From: CAYFKJ01 sp964343605
GTDB lineage: Bacteria; Pseudomonadota; Alphaproteobacteria; UBA2966
Reading direction: 5' to 3'
Assembly (NCBI GenBank): GCA_964343605.1
Contig: CAYFKJ010000004.1
Location: 468,823 to 532,822 of the forward strand
Length of the DNA stretch: 64,000 nt
Part shown: piece by piece, positions 8,198 through 15,339 of the stretch
Layout of the letters: each line of letters starts with the position of its first letter
Numbering within the stretch: position 1 is the first letter of the stretch
The notes under the pieces: model-generated
Told to the model about the DNA's origin: nothing
Seen by the model: the letters and a program-made list of their open reading frames with translations, nothing else
Databases searched by the model: none
Translations under genes and position numbers: made by a program

Positions 8198-8872
8198 CTA
8201 CTCGCGCGGTCGGCGCGGACCGAAAATGGCTGTGCCGACCCTGACATGGGTCGCCCCCAGGGCGATCGCCAATTCGTAATCGGCACTCATTCCCATGCTC
8301 ACCGAGGCGATATTGTTCCGCGCCGCGATCTTCGCCATCAGGGCGAAATGGGGGGCGGGCTCCTCGTCCGCGGGCGGAATACACATGATGCCGACCACCG
8401 GCAAATTCAGTTCATCACGGCACTGGCGGATGAACGCATCGGCCTCGGCCGGGGCAATCCCCGCCTTTTGCGGCTCCTCGCCGGTGTTGATTTCGATGTA
8501 GCAGTCGGGACGCTTGCCCGCCCGTTCCATTTCCTTGGCAAGGGCGCGGGCCAGCTTGATCCGATCCACGGTTTCAATGGCGTCGAACAGGTCGACGGCC
8601 TGTTTGACCTTGTTGGTTTGCAACGGTCCGATCAGGTGCAGACGAAGGTCGGGAAATTCCTGCCGCAATCGCGGCCACTTACCACCCGCCTCCTGCACCC
8701 TGTTTTCACCGAACAACCGATGACCGGCAACCAGCGCGGGTTTGATGTGTTCGGCAGGCTGCGTCTTGGAAACGGCGACCAGCTTGACGTCCTTCTCTGT
8801 CCGACCCGCATCCGTTGCGGCGGCGGCGATGGCGGCCTGGACTTTCGTCAGGTTTTCGGCGACATCGACCAT
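8198..8872 (-). CDS. yggS: YggS-family pyridoxal phosphate homeostasis protein
   Basis: This 224-residue alanine-racemase-like TIM barrel has the PLP lysine in LVAVSKTQP, the LIGPLQTNK and INTGEEPQKAGI motifs, and the phosphate-binding end SMGMSADYELAI followed by VRVGTAIFG. Family members bind PLP, influence B6 vitamer and amino acid pools, and have no firmly established catalytic activity. It lies ten bases after the cysC-like gene on the same strand, suggesting co-transcription. Confidence 0.93.
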   Translation of the reverse strand: MVDVAENLTKVQAAIAAAATDAGRTEKDVKLVAVSKTQPAEHIKPALVAGHRLFGENRVQEAGGKWPRLRQEFPDLRLHLIGPLQTNKVKQAVDLFDAIETVDRIKLARALAKEMERAGKRPDCYIEINTGEEPQKAGIAPAEADAFIRQCRDELNLPVVGIMCIPPADEEPAPHFALMAKIAARNNIASVSMGMSADYELAIALGATHVRVGTAIFGPRRPRE

Positions 8873-8882
8873 GATGCGAGCC

Positions 8883-10025
8883 CTAGTCCCTCACAACGAA
8901 CCGTTTGGTGATGTATTCGATCATCACCGCGACACTCTCGGCCACCTCCAAGTTTTCAGTGTCGACGACCAAGTCGGGATGATCGGGCATCTCGTAGGGC
9001 GCCGATATACCCGTAAAATCCGATATTTTGCCCGCCCGGGCCTGTTTGTAGAGGCCCTTGGGATCGCGCTGTTCACAGGTTTCCAGGCCGGCATTGACGA
9101 AGATTTCGTGGAAGTCCTCTCCTGCCGCCGCCCGCGCCCGCTCGCGATCGCTCCGGTAGGGCGAAATGAAAGCGCTGATGGCGATAAAACCCGCCCGAGC
9201 AAACAGAGCCGCAACCTCGCCGACACGGCGGATGTTTTCCGAGCGGTCTTCGGGAGAGAAGCCCAGATTGGCGTTGAGACCATGGCGGATGTTGTCACCG
9301 TCGAGCACGTAGACCTGATAGCCCCGGTTGAAAAGGGCGATTTCGAGCTCCACAGCCAGCGTCGACTTTCCGGATCCCGAGAGACCGGTGAGCCAGAGCA
9401 CACCCCCGCTGTGACCGTGGCGGCTGGTCCGGTCTTCGGCCGATACCCGGTGGGCGACGCGGGTAATGTTGGTGGCGCGAACCGTGCGCAGCTCCCGTTG
9501 ATCGGCGTAACCCTCCATGCCGATGCGGCCTTCGCCGATCAGGGAATTGCCGTGAAAAATCTTGGCCCAGCCGTACTCGGGGTGGTTGGCGTGGGTATCG
9601 ATTGCAAGTGTGGACGGCGCACGAACGACGATCTCGCCCGCCGCGACGGATTGGACGACCAAGGGGACGCGGCCGATGGCGATTTCAACTTCGATTTGCT
9701 GTTCCGTTGCCAGGGCCCCGGCGGCCTCCCCGTCCAAAGCAATGCGGAAGACGTCGGTTTCGGCAGGCAAATCCGTTTCATGGGCAACCAGCGCCGGGCC
9801 GGCAAAACTCACTTCGCGGTCCAAAACGAATACGGTTTCTTCACCGTCCGGATTGACGCTCTCAAGCTTGGCGCGAATGTCGGCTGGAGAGATGACGACA
9901 GCCGCCCCGATTTCGGCCTCGCCGCCCAACTGCCGGCCCCGCAACTCGCGGGTCGGAGACGATGAGTGCGATGCCGGCACGGCGAGGCGCAAGGGTTTCT
10001 GGTTTGTCGTTCCGGTTTCAGTCAT
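8883..10025 (-). CDS. cysC: Adenylyl-sulfate kinase with CysN-like N-terminal region
   Basis: Residues about 205-380 form an APS kinase: P-loop GLSGSGKST, substrate motifs YVLDGDNIRHGLN and FISPYRSDRE. It makes PAPS from adenylyl sulfate and ATP. Residues about 25-200 resemble the beta-barrel domains that follow the GTPase in CysN (FVLDREVSFAGPALVA, then a TNITRV linker as in CysNC fusions), yet no GTPase domain or G motif exists. It therefore looks like a CysNC with its G domain missing; this alignment is by eye. No cysD or cysN is in the window. The PAPS made may feed the sulfotransferase about 2 kb away. ATG start at 10025. Confidence 0.85.
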   Translation of the reverse strand: MTETGTTNQKPLRLAVPASHSSSPTRELRGRQLGGEAEIGAAVVISPADIRAKLESVNPDGEETVFVLDREVSFAGPALVAHETDLPAETDVFRIALDGEAAGALATEQQIEVEIAIGRVPLVVQSVAAGEIVVRAPSTLAIDTHANHPEYGWAKIFHGNSLIGEGRIGMEGYADQRELRTVRATNITRVAHRVSAEDRTSRHGHSGGVLWLTGLSGSGKSTLAVELEIALFNRGYQVYVLDGDNIRHGLNANLGFSPEDRSENIRRVGEVAALFARAGFIAISAFISPYRSDRERARAAAGEDFHEIFVNAGLETCEQRDPKGLYKQARAGKISDFTGISAPYEMPDHPDLVVDTENLEVAESVAVMIEYITKRFVVRD

Positions 10026-10089
10026 TAAGCGTATCCAAGTATCAATCGAGCCAATAGAATTGCGGGCAATGCGCTCCGGTAGGGGCGCC

Positions 10090-10695
10090 GTGAAATCATT
10101 TCATAAAGGTCCGGCGGCGCAAAATATGAGGCTAAATCTAGGTTGCGGGCATGATCATCGAGACGGATTCATTAATGTTGATGTTTCGCCGCAAGTCAAT
10201 CCGGATCAGGTGGTCGACCTGGAATCGTTGCCCCTACCTTGGGGGGACGACGAAGTCGACGAGATTCTCATAAAACATACGCTCGAACACCTGGGACAAA
10301 CCCCCAAGGCATATCTGGATCTGATGTGCGAGTTCTGGCGCATCTGCCGCCACGAGGCGAAAGTGACTATCGTCGTACCCCACCACCGCCACGATCATTT
10401 TCTCAACGATCCCACCCATGTCAGAGCGGTGACGCCGGCCGGGCTCGAACTTTTTTCGCAGAAGCGGAACCGCGAATGGATCGAGAAAGGCATGGGAAAT
10501 TCGCCGCTCGGGCTGCAGCTTGGAATCGATTTCGATCTGGTCTCCGTCGACATGGTGCCCGACCACGCCTGGCGTGAAAAAATGGAGCGCCGGGAAATCA
10601 CAATGCAGCAACTGAGCGAGGCGGCGCGCAACATGAACAACGTGATCGTCGAAACCACGATCGTGATGCAAGCGATCAAGACCGGCGGCGACTGA
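10090..10695 (+). CDS. SAM-dependent methyltransferase
   Basis: A small class I methyltransferase whose SAM motif comes at the very start (MRLNLGCGHDHRDGFINVD), followed by VDLESLPLPW, HTLEHL and a VVPHHRHD motif. Such proteins are frequent in surface polysaccharide clusters. GTG at 10090 has AGGGG five bases upstream and gives 201 residues; ATG at 10126, directly before the SAM motif, is the alternative. Its TGA abuts the ATG of the glycosyltransferase-like gene, so the two are surely co-transcribed. The acceptor is unknown. Confidence 0.82.
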   Translation: MKSFHKGPAAQNMRLNLGCGHDHRDGFINVDVSPQVNPDQVVDLESLPLPWGDDEVDEILIKHTLEHLGQTPKAYLDLMCEFWRICRHEAKVTIVVPHHRHDHFLNDPTHVRAVTPAGLELFSQKRNREWIEKGMGNSPLGLQLGIDFDLVSVDMVPDHAWREKMERREITMQQLSEAARNMNNVIVETTIVMQAIKTGGD

Positions 10696-11946
10696 ATGGC
10701 GCCGGCGAAATCGAATACTGCCGCCCAAACGGTCCTGGCCGAATTCTCAGCCAATCAACCGTTTCAGTTCGGCCAGCACAATGCGGCGGAAGCGACAAAA
10801 CAGTCGGCCGACGGGGGTGGGCGGTATTACACCTCATCGCAGCAGTTTCTCAACCAGGTCGTCGCCGCCAATCCGAACGTTTTCCGAGTCCATTCGACCT
10901 CGAAGCGGCTAAAGGTGACGCCGCTGGAGAAATGGCGGACGGCCAATTTCGCCAAGCGCAAGGTCCTGTTCCTTCTACCCTCCCACATGCTGGGCAGCAA
11001 TGTGGCGACGCTTTTGTTCATTCATGCCTTTTCCGAACAGAAGGCGCCCCGCAAGATCGGCGTTTTCTGTGCCGGCTCGGCCGCGGACATCTACCTCGCT
11101 TCGGAGTTGACGGAAGTCTTCACGCTGTGGGTCTCGCGCAGCGAACTCAAGCGTTGGGATGCGGTTATCGATCTCGGCCAACTGGAAAGCCGCCGCGACG
11201 TCGACGTTTGGCCGGTCGACATGGAAAGCGAATTGCTGCAGGCGTTCGGCCTTGAACCCAGCAGGCACTTCCCGAGCAAGGCCCGCGAGGACGCGTGGTC
11301 GGCGCCACCGAATATCGGCATCCTGCCTTTGGCCTCCTCGCCTTTGCGGACCCTGCCGCCAGGCACGACGATTGAATTGGCCAAAGCGCTTTCCGAACTC
11401 GGCCGGGTCACGCTTTGCCTCAACCGCTTTCAGCACCAGGGCAGGCTCTACCGAACGGAGCTCGCGGATCAACTGCCGGAAAACGTCGAAATCATCGAGG
11501 CCTTCGACACTATCGGCGGCCTGGTCGACGCCATCCGAAATTTCGACTATGCGGTATTTGCCGACAGCGGTCCGGCCCACATCACCAAATTGTTCGGGTC
11601 TCCGGGCGCCGCGGCTTATACGGCGGCGCACGGCGACATACTGCAGGGCCGGTTCACTAATCTCGCCCGGTGGAGCGTGGATTTTTCCGGTCCTCACTGC
11701 ACGGCGCCTTGCGGACTGGCAAAGCTTCGCCTCGATGGAGACGGGCGGATGGGCTGCATGGGGTCGCTGCAAACCGAACTCGAAAATCTGCCTTCCACGC
11801 CGAAGAGCGCCAACAACAGGGAGGTTGAAAGGTTGCTGTTGGAGGAGCCCGTGCCCTGCGTCGCCGCGTTCGCGGAGCAAACCGGGAAATTCGTCGAGTT
11901 CGTGCTTGAGGACTTTCGGATGCGCCAGGCCGGCGCCGCGCGCTAA
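10696..11946 (+). CDS. Glycosyltransferase family 9-like protein
   Basis: The carboxyl half contains the donor-binding signature of heptosyltransferase-like family 9 enzymes, FADSGPAHITKLFGSPGAA, around residues 290-310. Upstream is a Rossmann-like acceptor half (KVLFLLPSHMLGSNVATL). The first 75 residues are Gln/Ala-rich and unlike LPS heptosyltransferases, and the overall match is divergent, so the sugar and acceptor are unknown. It starts immediately after the methyltransferase stop and its end overlaps the convergent sulfotransferase by four bases. The setting suggests glycan assembly. Confidence 0.7.
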   Translation: MAPAKSNTAAQTVLAEFSANQPFQFGQHNAAEATKQSADGGGRYYTSSQQFLNQVVAANPNVFRVHSTSKRLKVTPLEKWRTANFAKRKVLFLLPSHMLGSNVATLLFIHAFSEQKAPRKIGVFCAGSAADIYLASELTEVFTLWVSRSELKRWDAVIDLGQLESRRDVDVWPVDMESELLQAFGLEPSRHFPSKAREDAWSAPPNIGILPLASSPLRTLPPGTTIELAKALSELGRVTLCLNRFQHQGRLYRTELADQLPENVEIIEAFDTIGGLVDAIRNFDYAVFADSGPAHITKLFGSPGAAAYTAAHGDILQGRFTNLARWSVDFSGPHCTAPCGLAKLRLDGDGRMGCMGSLQTELENLPSTPKSANNREVERLLLEEPVPCVAAFAEQTGKFVEFVLEDFRMRQAGAAR

Positions 11947-12773
11947 GGCAGATACTTGTATTTTTCCATCATGACGTGATGGTCCGCCACCACCCTGTCG
12001 ATCTGCTCTTTCGACAAAACCTCCTTCCACTGGCCCGCTTTGCCGGTGCGGAAGAAACGTTCGGCATGGACACTGGTCTCGACGAATCCCTTCTCGTCCT
12101 CTTGCGCCCGGAGCTGGCGGAAGGAGGAAAATTTTATCGCGCGCTTGAGGCGCTCGGCCGGCGGCTTGAGACCGAGGAACTTCGCCACGCCTTTAAACGT
12201 CGGCAGCGTTTTGTAGAGCATGTCCTCGTAGCGCATGATGTGCAGAAATTCGCTGGCGCCGCTCGCCGTCCAGCTTTCGACGTGGGTCGACCAGGATGAT
12301 ACGTGGTAGGGCACTTCGTCGTCCCCGCCGCCGCCGTCGAAGGAGGAATCGGCCATCCACTTGATGGCCTCGTCAATACTGATGCCGAAGTGCGGCGCCA
12401 TGGATATGCAGACGTCAAGCGGATTGCGGAGGATGTAGATGGCGCCCGAGGTGTAGTCCATACTGATCTGGGGCACGCCGAGGTATTCGCCCAGGTAGCA
12501 GTGCGTTTTCACCATGACGGTATCCGGCGAACTTTGTGCCAGCGCTTGATGCGCTAGGGGCCGTAATGCGGCGATTTCCTGTTCCGACAGTTCGGCAAGA
12601 GGTTTTGGCGAAACGTGCTGGAAAAGATGGAGTTGGGTATCGCCTTTCGTGAACTGTGCCAGGTTTTCGATGGCGTTGGGTTTGTCGGCGTTCGTAAACA
12701 GATTCTGCAAGAACGCCCTGAGCCAGGTATTTCCCGACTTGGGATATGAAGCCAGCCAGAGAATTCCGCTCAT
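11943..12773 (-). CDS. PAPS-dependent sulfotransferase
   Basis: The 5'-phosphosulfate loop SYPKSGNTWLR lies near residue 10. The 3'-phosphate-binding segment YILRNPLDVCIS lies near residue 115, and the carboxyl-terminal motif RTGKAGQWKEVL corresponds to the classical R-K-G-x-x-G-D-W-K. These are the hallmarks of the Sulfotransfer_1 family, which moves sulfate from PAPS to hydroxyl or amino groups of glycans or small molecules. ATG at 12773 has GGGG just upstream; an upstream in-frame TTG at 12785 is less likely. With a PAPS-making cysC and glycan-type genes next door, a sulfated surface glycan is a reasonable inference. Confidence 0.88.
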   Translation of the reverse strand: MSGILWLASYPKSGNTWLRAFLQNLFTNADKPNAIENLAQFTKGDTQLHLFQHVSPKPLAELSEQEIAALRPLAHQALAQSSPDTVMVKTHCYLGEYLGVPQISMDYTSGAIYILRNPLDVCISMAPHFGISIDEAIKWMADSSFDGGGGDDEVPYHVSSWSTHVESWTASGASEFLHIMRYEDMLYKTLPTFKGVAKFLGLKPPAERLKRAIKFSSFRQLRAQEDEKGFVETSVHAERFFRTGKAGQWKEVLSKEQIDRVVADHHVMMEKYKYLP

Positions 12774-12863
12774 GTCCCCATCCAACGGTAACGTTCGCTC
12801 TCGCCCGAAGACGGCCTCTCGGGCTTGCGGCTCTGTTTATAGCGAAACGGTTTAGCATCCGCC

Positions 12864-12896
12864 AAAAAAAGAAGAGCGGGCCGAAGCCCGCTCTTC
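12864..12896 (-). terminator. Rho-independent terminator of the porin gene
   Basis: A perfect 11-base inverted repeat (GAAGAGCGGGC and its complement around a CGAA loop, 12871-12896) is followed on the minus strand by seven T residues (12870-12864). It starts 38 bases after the porin stop codon and reads in the porin direction, protecting the sulfotransferase gene downstream from read-through. Confidence 0.93.
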
Positions 12897-12933
12897 CCCG
12901 ATTACAATCGCCCGAAAGGGGCGGGATGCAATT

Positions 12934-14043
12934 CTAGAAGAACAACGCGGTGCCAACGATGATCGACGTAGCGTCGTTCTCGTTAGCCGCAGCATTGGCG
13001 TTGTCGTCAAGCTTGGTGTTTTCGATACCAGCCGAGAACGAAATGCCCGGACCAAAGGCGTACGAACCGCCCAGGTGCCAGGTTTTGCGCTCATCCGAAC
13101 CAGCGCCGGTGCCAGCTTCGTCTTCGGTGTTGCCATAGGCAGCGCCGACAGTCCACGGACCGGTCGAGTAGGTGGCACCGATGTTCCAGTGAACGTCGTC
13201 GGTGTTCGCCGCACTCGTGCCCTGGTTATTCTTGGAGTAACCAGCGCCAATGGTGAAGCCGGACATGGAAACGTCACCACCGACCGACCAGACTTTAAAG
13301 TCGGTCGCGCCAGCAGCGGCGACTTCGAGGTCAGCCTTCTGGTAGGTGGCGGAGATGTTGTAGGAAGCGCCGCCGGCCTTACCGCCGACCTCAGCACCGA
13401 TTTCCCAGATGTTCGACTGGTCGCCGGCCGTGTTGTCCGGCTCCGGACCCGAGTACGAACCGCCGCAACCACCGGTGGCTTCCTCGCAGCTGTCCCAGGT
13501 GTAGGACGCGCCGACGCGGAACATGCCGCCAATCTTCGGCGAGAAGTAGGTGATCTTTTCGTTATCACCCGAGGCATCGCCGTAGAAGATGTTGGCAGCG
13601 TTGCCGCCCTGGCTGAAGTGACGGAAGTTGGAGCTCCAGACGCTGGTCCAACCGCCGAGCACGCCAGGCGCACCGCGAACCATCTTCAAGTGAGCGCCGT
13701 TCTCAGCACCCATGATGATGTCACCGAAGGCACCCTTGAACTCGATGTAGGATTCGTCGATCTGGTCGCCGCAAGACTCAGCTTCGAGCTGAACGTTGAC
13801 GCCGACGGTCACGCCGTTATCGAGGGTGGTGCTGCCGGCAAACGCGATTTCCGCCTCACGGGAGAGACGGATGCTGTGCTGGTTGGCACCCGGCTGGCCA
13901 GCAGAATCGTCCTGACTGGTGTGGACGATCAACTGGTGGAAATAACCGCTCACGCCGACCTTGATCGGGTCCGCAGCGAAAGCGGGGGTCGCAAGAGCGC
14001 CAGCAGCCACAAGAGCCGAAGACGCAAAGAGAATCTTTTTCAT
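12934..14043 (-). CDS. Outer-membrane porin
   Basis: A Sec signal peptide is clear (MKKILFASSALVAAGALA then TPAFA before ADPIKV, about 23 residues). The mature chain is Gly/Asn/Asp-rich with alternating beta-strand patterns (VGASYTW, WTVGAAYG, FGPGISFSAGIE), and ends in Phe-Phe, the usual outer-membrane sorting signature. The size, 369 residues, suits a 16-stranded trimeric general porin of the Porin_4 type. ATG at 14043 follows GAGAGGGAAG; an in-frame start at 14088 precedes the signal peptide and is rejected. Codon use is markedly uniform compared with neighbours, which fits high expression. Four Cys (CEEATGGC and others) are unusual for a porin. Confidence 0.9.
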   Translation of the reverse strand: MKKILFASSALVAAGALATPAFAADPIKVGVSGYFHQLIVHTSQDDSAGQPGANQHSIRLSREAEIAFAGSTTLDNGVTVGVNVQLEAESCGDQIDESYIEFKGAFGDIIMGAENGAHLKMVRGAPGVLGGWTSVWSSNFRHFSQGGNAANIFYGDASGDNEKITYFSPKIGGMFRVGASYTWDSCEEATGGCGGSYSGPEPDNTAGDQSNIWEIGAEVGGKAGGASYNISATYQKADLEVAAAGATDFKVWSVGGDVSMSGFTIGAGYSKNNQGTSAANTDDVHWNIGATYSTGPWTVGAAYGNTEDEAGTGAGSDERKTWHLGGSYAFGPGISFSAGIENTKLDDNANAAANENDATSIIVGTALFF

Positions 14044-14063
14044 ATTAAACTTCCCTCTCAACA

Positions 14064-14082
14064 CAAAACAGTTTCTGTTTTG
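14064..14082 (-). promoter_or_regulatory. Inverted repeat in porin leader
   Basis: CAAAACAG and CTGTTTTG face each other across three bases, ending about 10 bases before the porin ribosome binding site. It could form a small hairpin in the 5' untranslated RNA or be an operator. No known regulator motif is recognised. Confidence 0.45.
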
Positions 14083-14699
14083 CCACATAGGCCGCCCTTT
14101 ATTCCAAACACCGAGACCGATTACTGAGCCTCTTCAGCGATGTTTACGAACACCGGGCCGTTTTTCGGTTCCCTCCAATCGCTTGGCCTTGAATTCAATT
14201 ACGCAAATTCACGCCGCCCGGATAGTCAAGGAACCGGATGTAGGGTGAAAGATACTCGTCAAAGCGCGCGCAAATCAACGGCTTTGGGGACGGATGGGTG
14301 TTTTCTTGCAATAGTGTGGCAATAATGTCTCACCACGGTCAAAGCCTTTTAAGGCGCTGGACCTCACCCACCCGTCACGTACGCCGACAGGCGTTTGGTC
14401 GTCTGTGACCGATTCCTCCCAGGGATCAAAAGCGAGGACGCCGCGACATGCCGGGTCTTCTCCAAAACCGCCCGCCAGTCGGCCTTCGCGGCAGGACCGG
14501 ACGGCAATTCCGCTAAAGTCGTTTTTTCGGAAGCGGCGGGCGAACAATCTGTTTTGCGCATCGCAACGATAGGCTATCTTTCACCATATTTTGGGTGCTA
14601 TACGTGCTCGGGCGTAGCACATTCACAAGGTGGCCCGGCCGTCCATGGCCGCGGACTGATATGGCAAACGGTAGCAAGCGAGCGAGGATAATCCGCGCA
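14083..14699 (+). other. Intergenic region, no convincing gene
   Basis: About 600 bases separate the divergent porin and DUF3576 genes. The left part (14083-14240) is less GC-rich and on the minus strand contains TTGACT at about 14223-14228, a possible porin -35 element with no good -10 at normal spacing. The remainder carries only short open frames with no recognisable protein. I see no tRNA or known RNA fold, though a small RNA cannot be excluded. Confidence 0.5.
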
Positions 14700-15257
14700 A
14701 TGGGTTTTCGATCAATGGATTTGCGGTTGAACTTTGGAATTCACCGCCTCATCAGCGCGTTTTTGCTTGCCTCCCTGGCCGCCTGCGGCGCCATCGAAAC
14801 GGAGAGGGCCCCGACGCCGCTGACGCAAAGGGAATTCGGCAAAGGCCAACCCGGCCTGTTCGGCTCCAACGGTCTGAACGTTTTCGGTGGTAAGGAAGGC
14901 GACACCACCGGCAGCGGCGGCGGCATCGGCGTCAACAGCTTCCTGTGGCGGGCCTCGCTCGATACGCTTTCCTTCATGCCGTTGTCTTCGGCCGATCCGT
15001 TCGGCGGGGTCATCATCACGGACTGGTATTCGCCGCCCGAATCGCCGTTGGAGCGCTTCAAGATGACGGTCTATATACTCGACCGCCGGCTTCGCGCCGA
15101 CGCCCTGAAAGTCGCCGTATTCCGCCAGTCCAGGGCAGCCCGTAACGCCGGCTGGAATGATTCGGAGGTTGCCTCGGCGACACCCATCGAGCTTGAGGAC
15201 GCCATCCTGTCGCGCGCCAGGGAGCTTCGCGTGGCCAGCGTGACGGCCGCCGAGTAA
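14700..15257 (+). CDS. DUF3576 family lipoprotein
   Basis: A hydrophobic segment ends in the lipobox LAACG (about residue 25), predicting a lipid-anchored envelope protein. The remainder (GIGVNSFLWRASLDTLSF, then FGGVIITDWYSPP) matches the DUF3576 family, whose function is unknown. In many alphaproteobacteria this gene sits directly before leuS, as here, followed by lptE. ATG at 14700 is chosen; an ATG at 14715 is equally compatible with the signal. A role in envelope biogenesis is suggested only by context. Confidence 0.85.
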   Translation: MGFRSMDLRLNFGIHRLISAFLLASLAACGAIETERAPTPLTQREFGKGQPGLFGSNGLNVFGGKEGDTTGSGGGIGVNSFLWRASLDTLSFMPLSSADPFGGVIITDWYSPPESPLERFKMTVYILDRRLRADALKVAVFRQSRAARNAGWNDSEVASATPIELEDAILSRARELRVASVTAAE

Positions 15258-15339
15258 AGCGGCGACTTCCGCAGCGTCCCGGAGCCCTACTTCCACATTG
15301 TCGCGAAACCGCATGTAACTCATTAGTCGGGATTGATTT

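Noticed and set aside
9562..10089. Upstream extension of the methyltransferase frame
   Set aside because: This part lies antisense to cysC; conserved protein begins near 10126 and a ribosome binding site supports GTG 10090.
13075..14127. Open frame of 350 codons on the plus strand opposite the porin
   Set aside because: The porin has a signal peptide, beta-barrel pattern and terminator; the opposite frame has low-complexity residues and no known domain.
14275..14691. Short open frames in the porin-DUF3576 gap (about 90-98 codons on each strand)
   Set aside because: No ribosome binding site of note, no recognisable domain, and composition expected by chance in GC-rich DNA.
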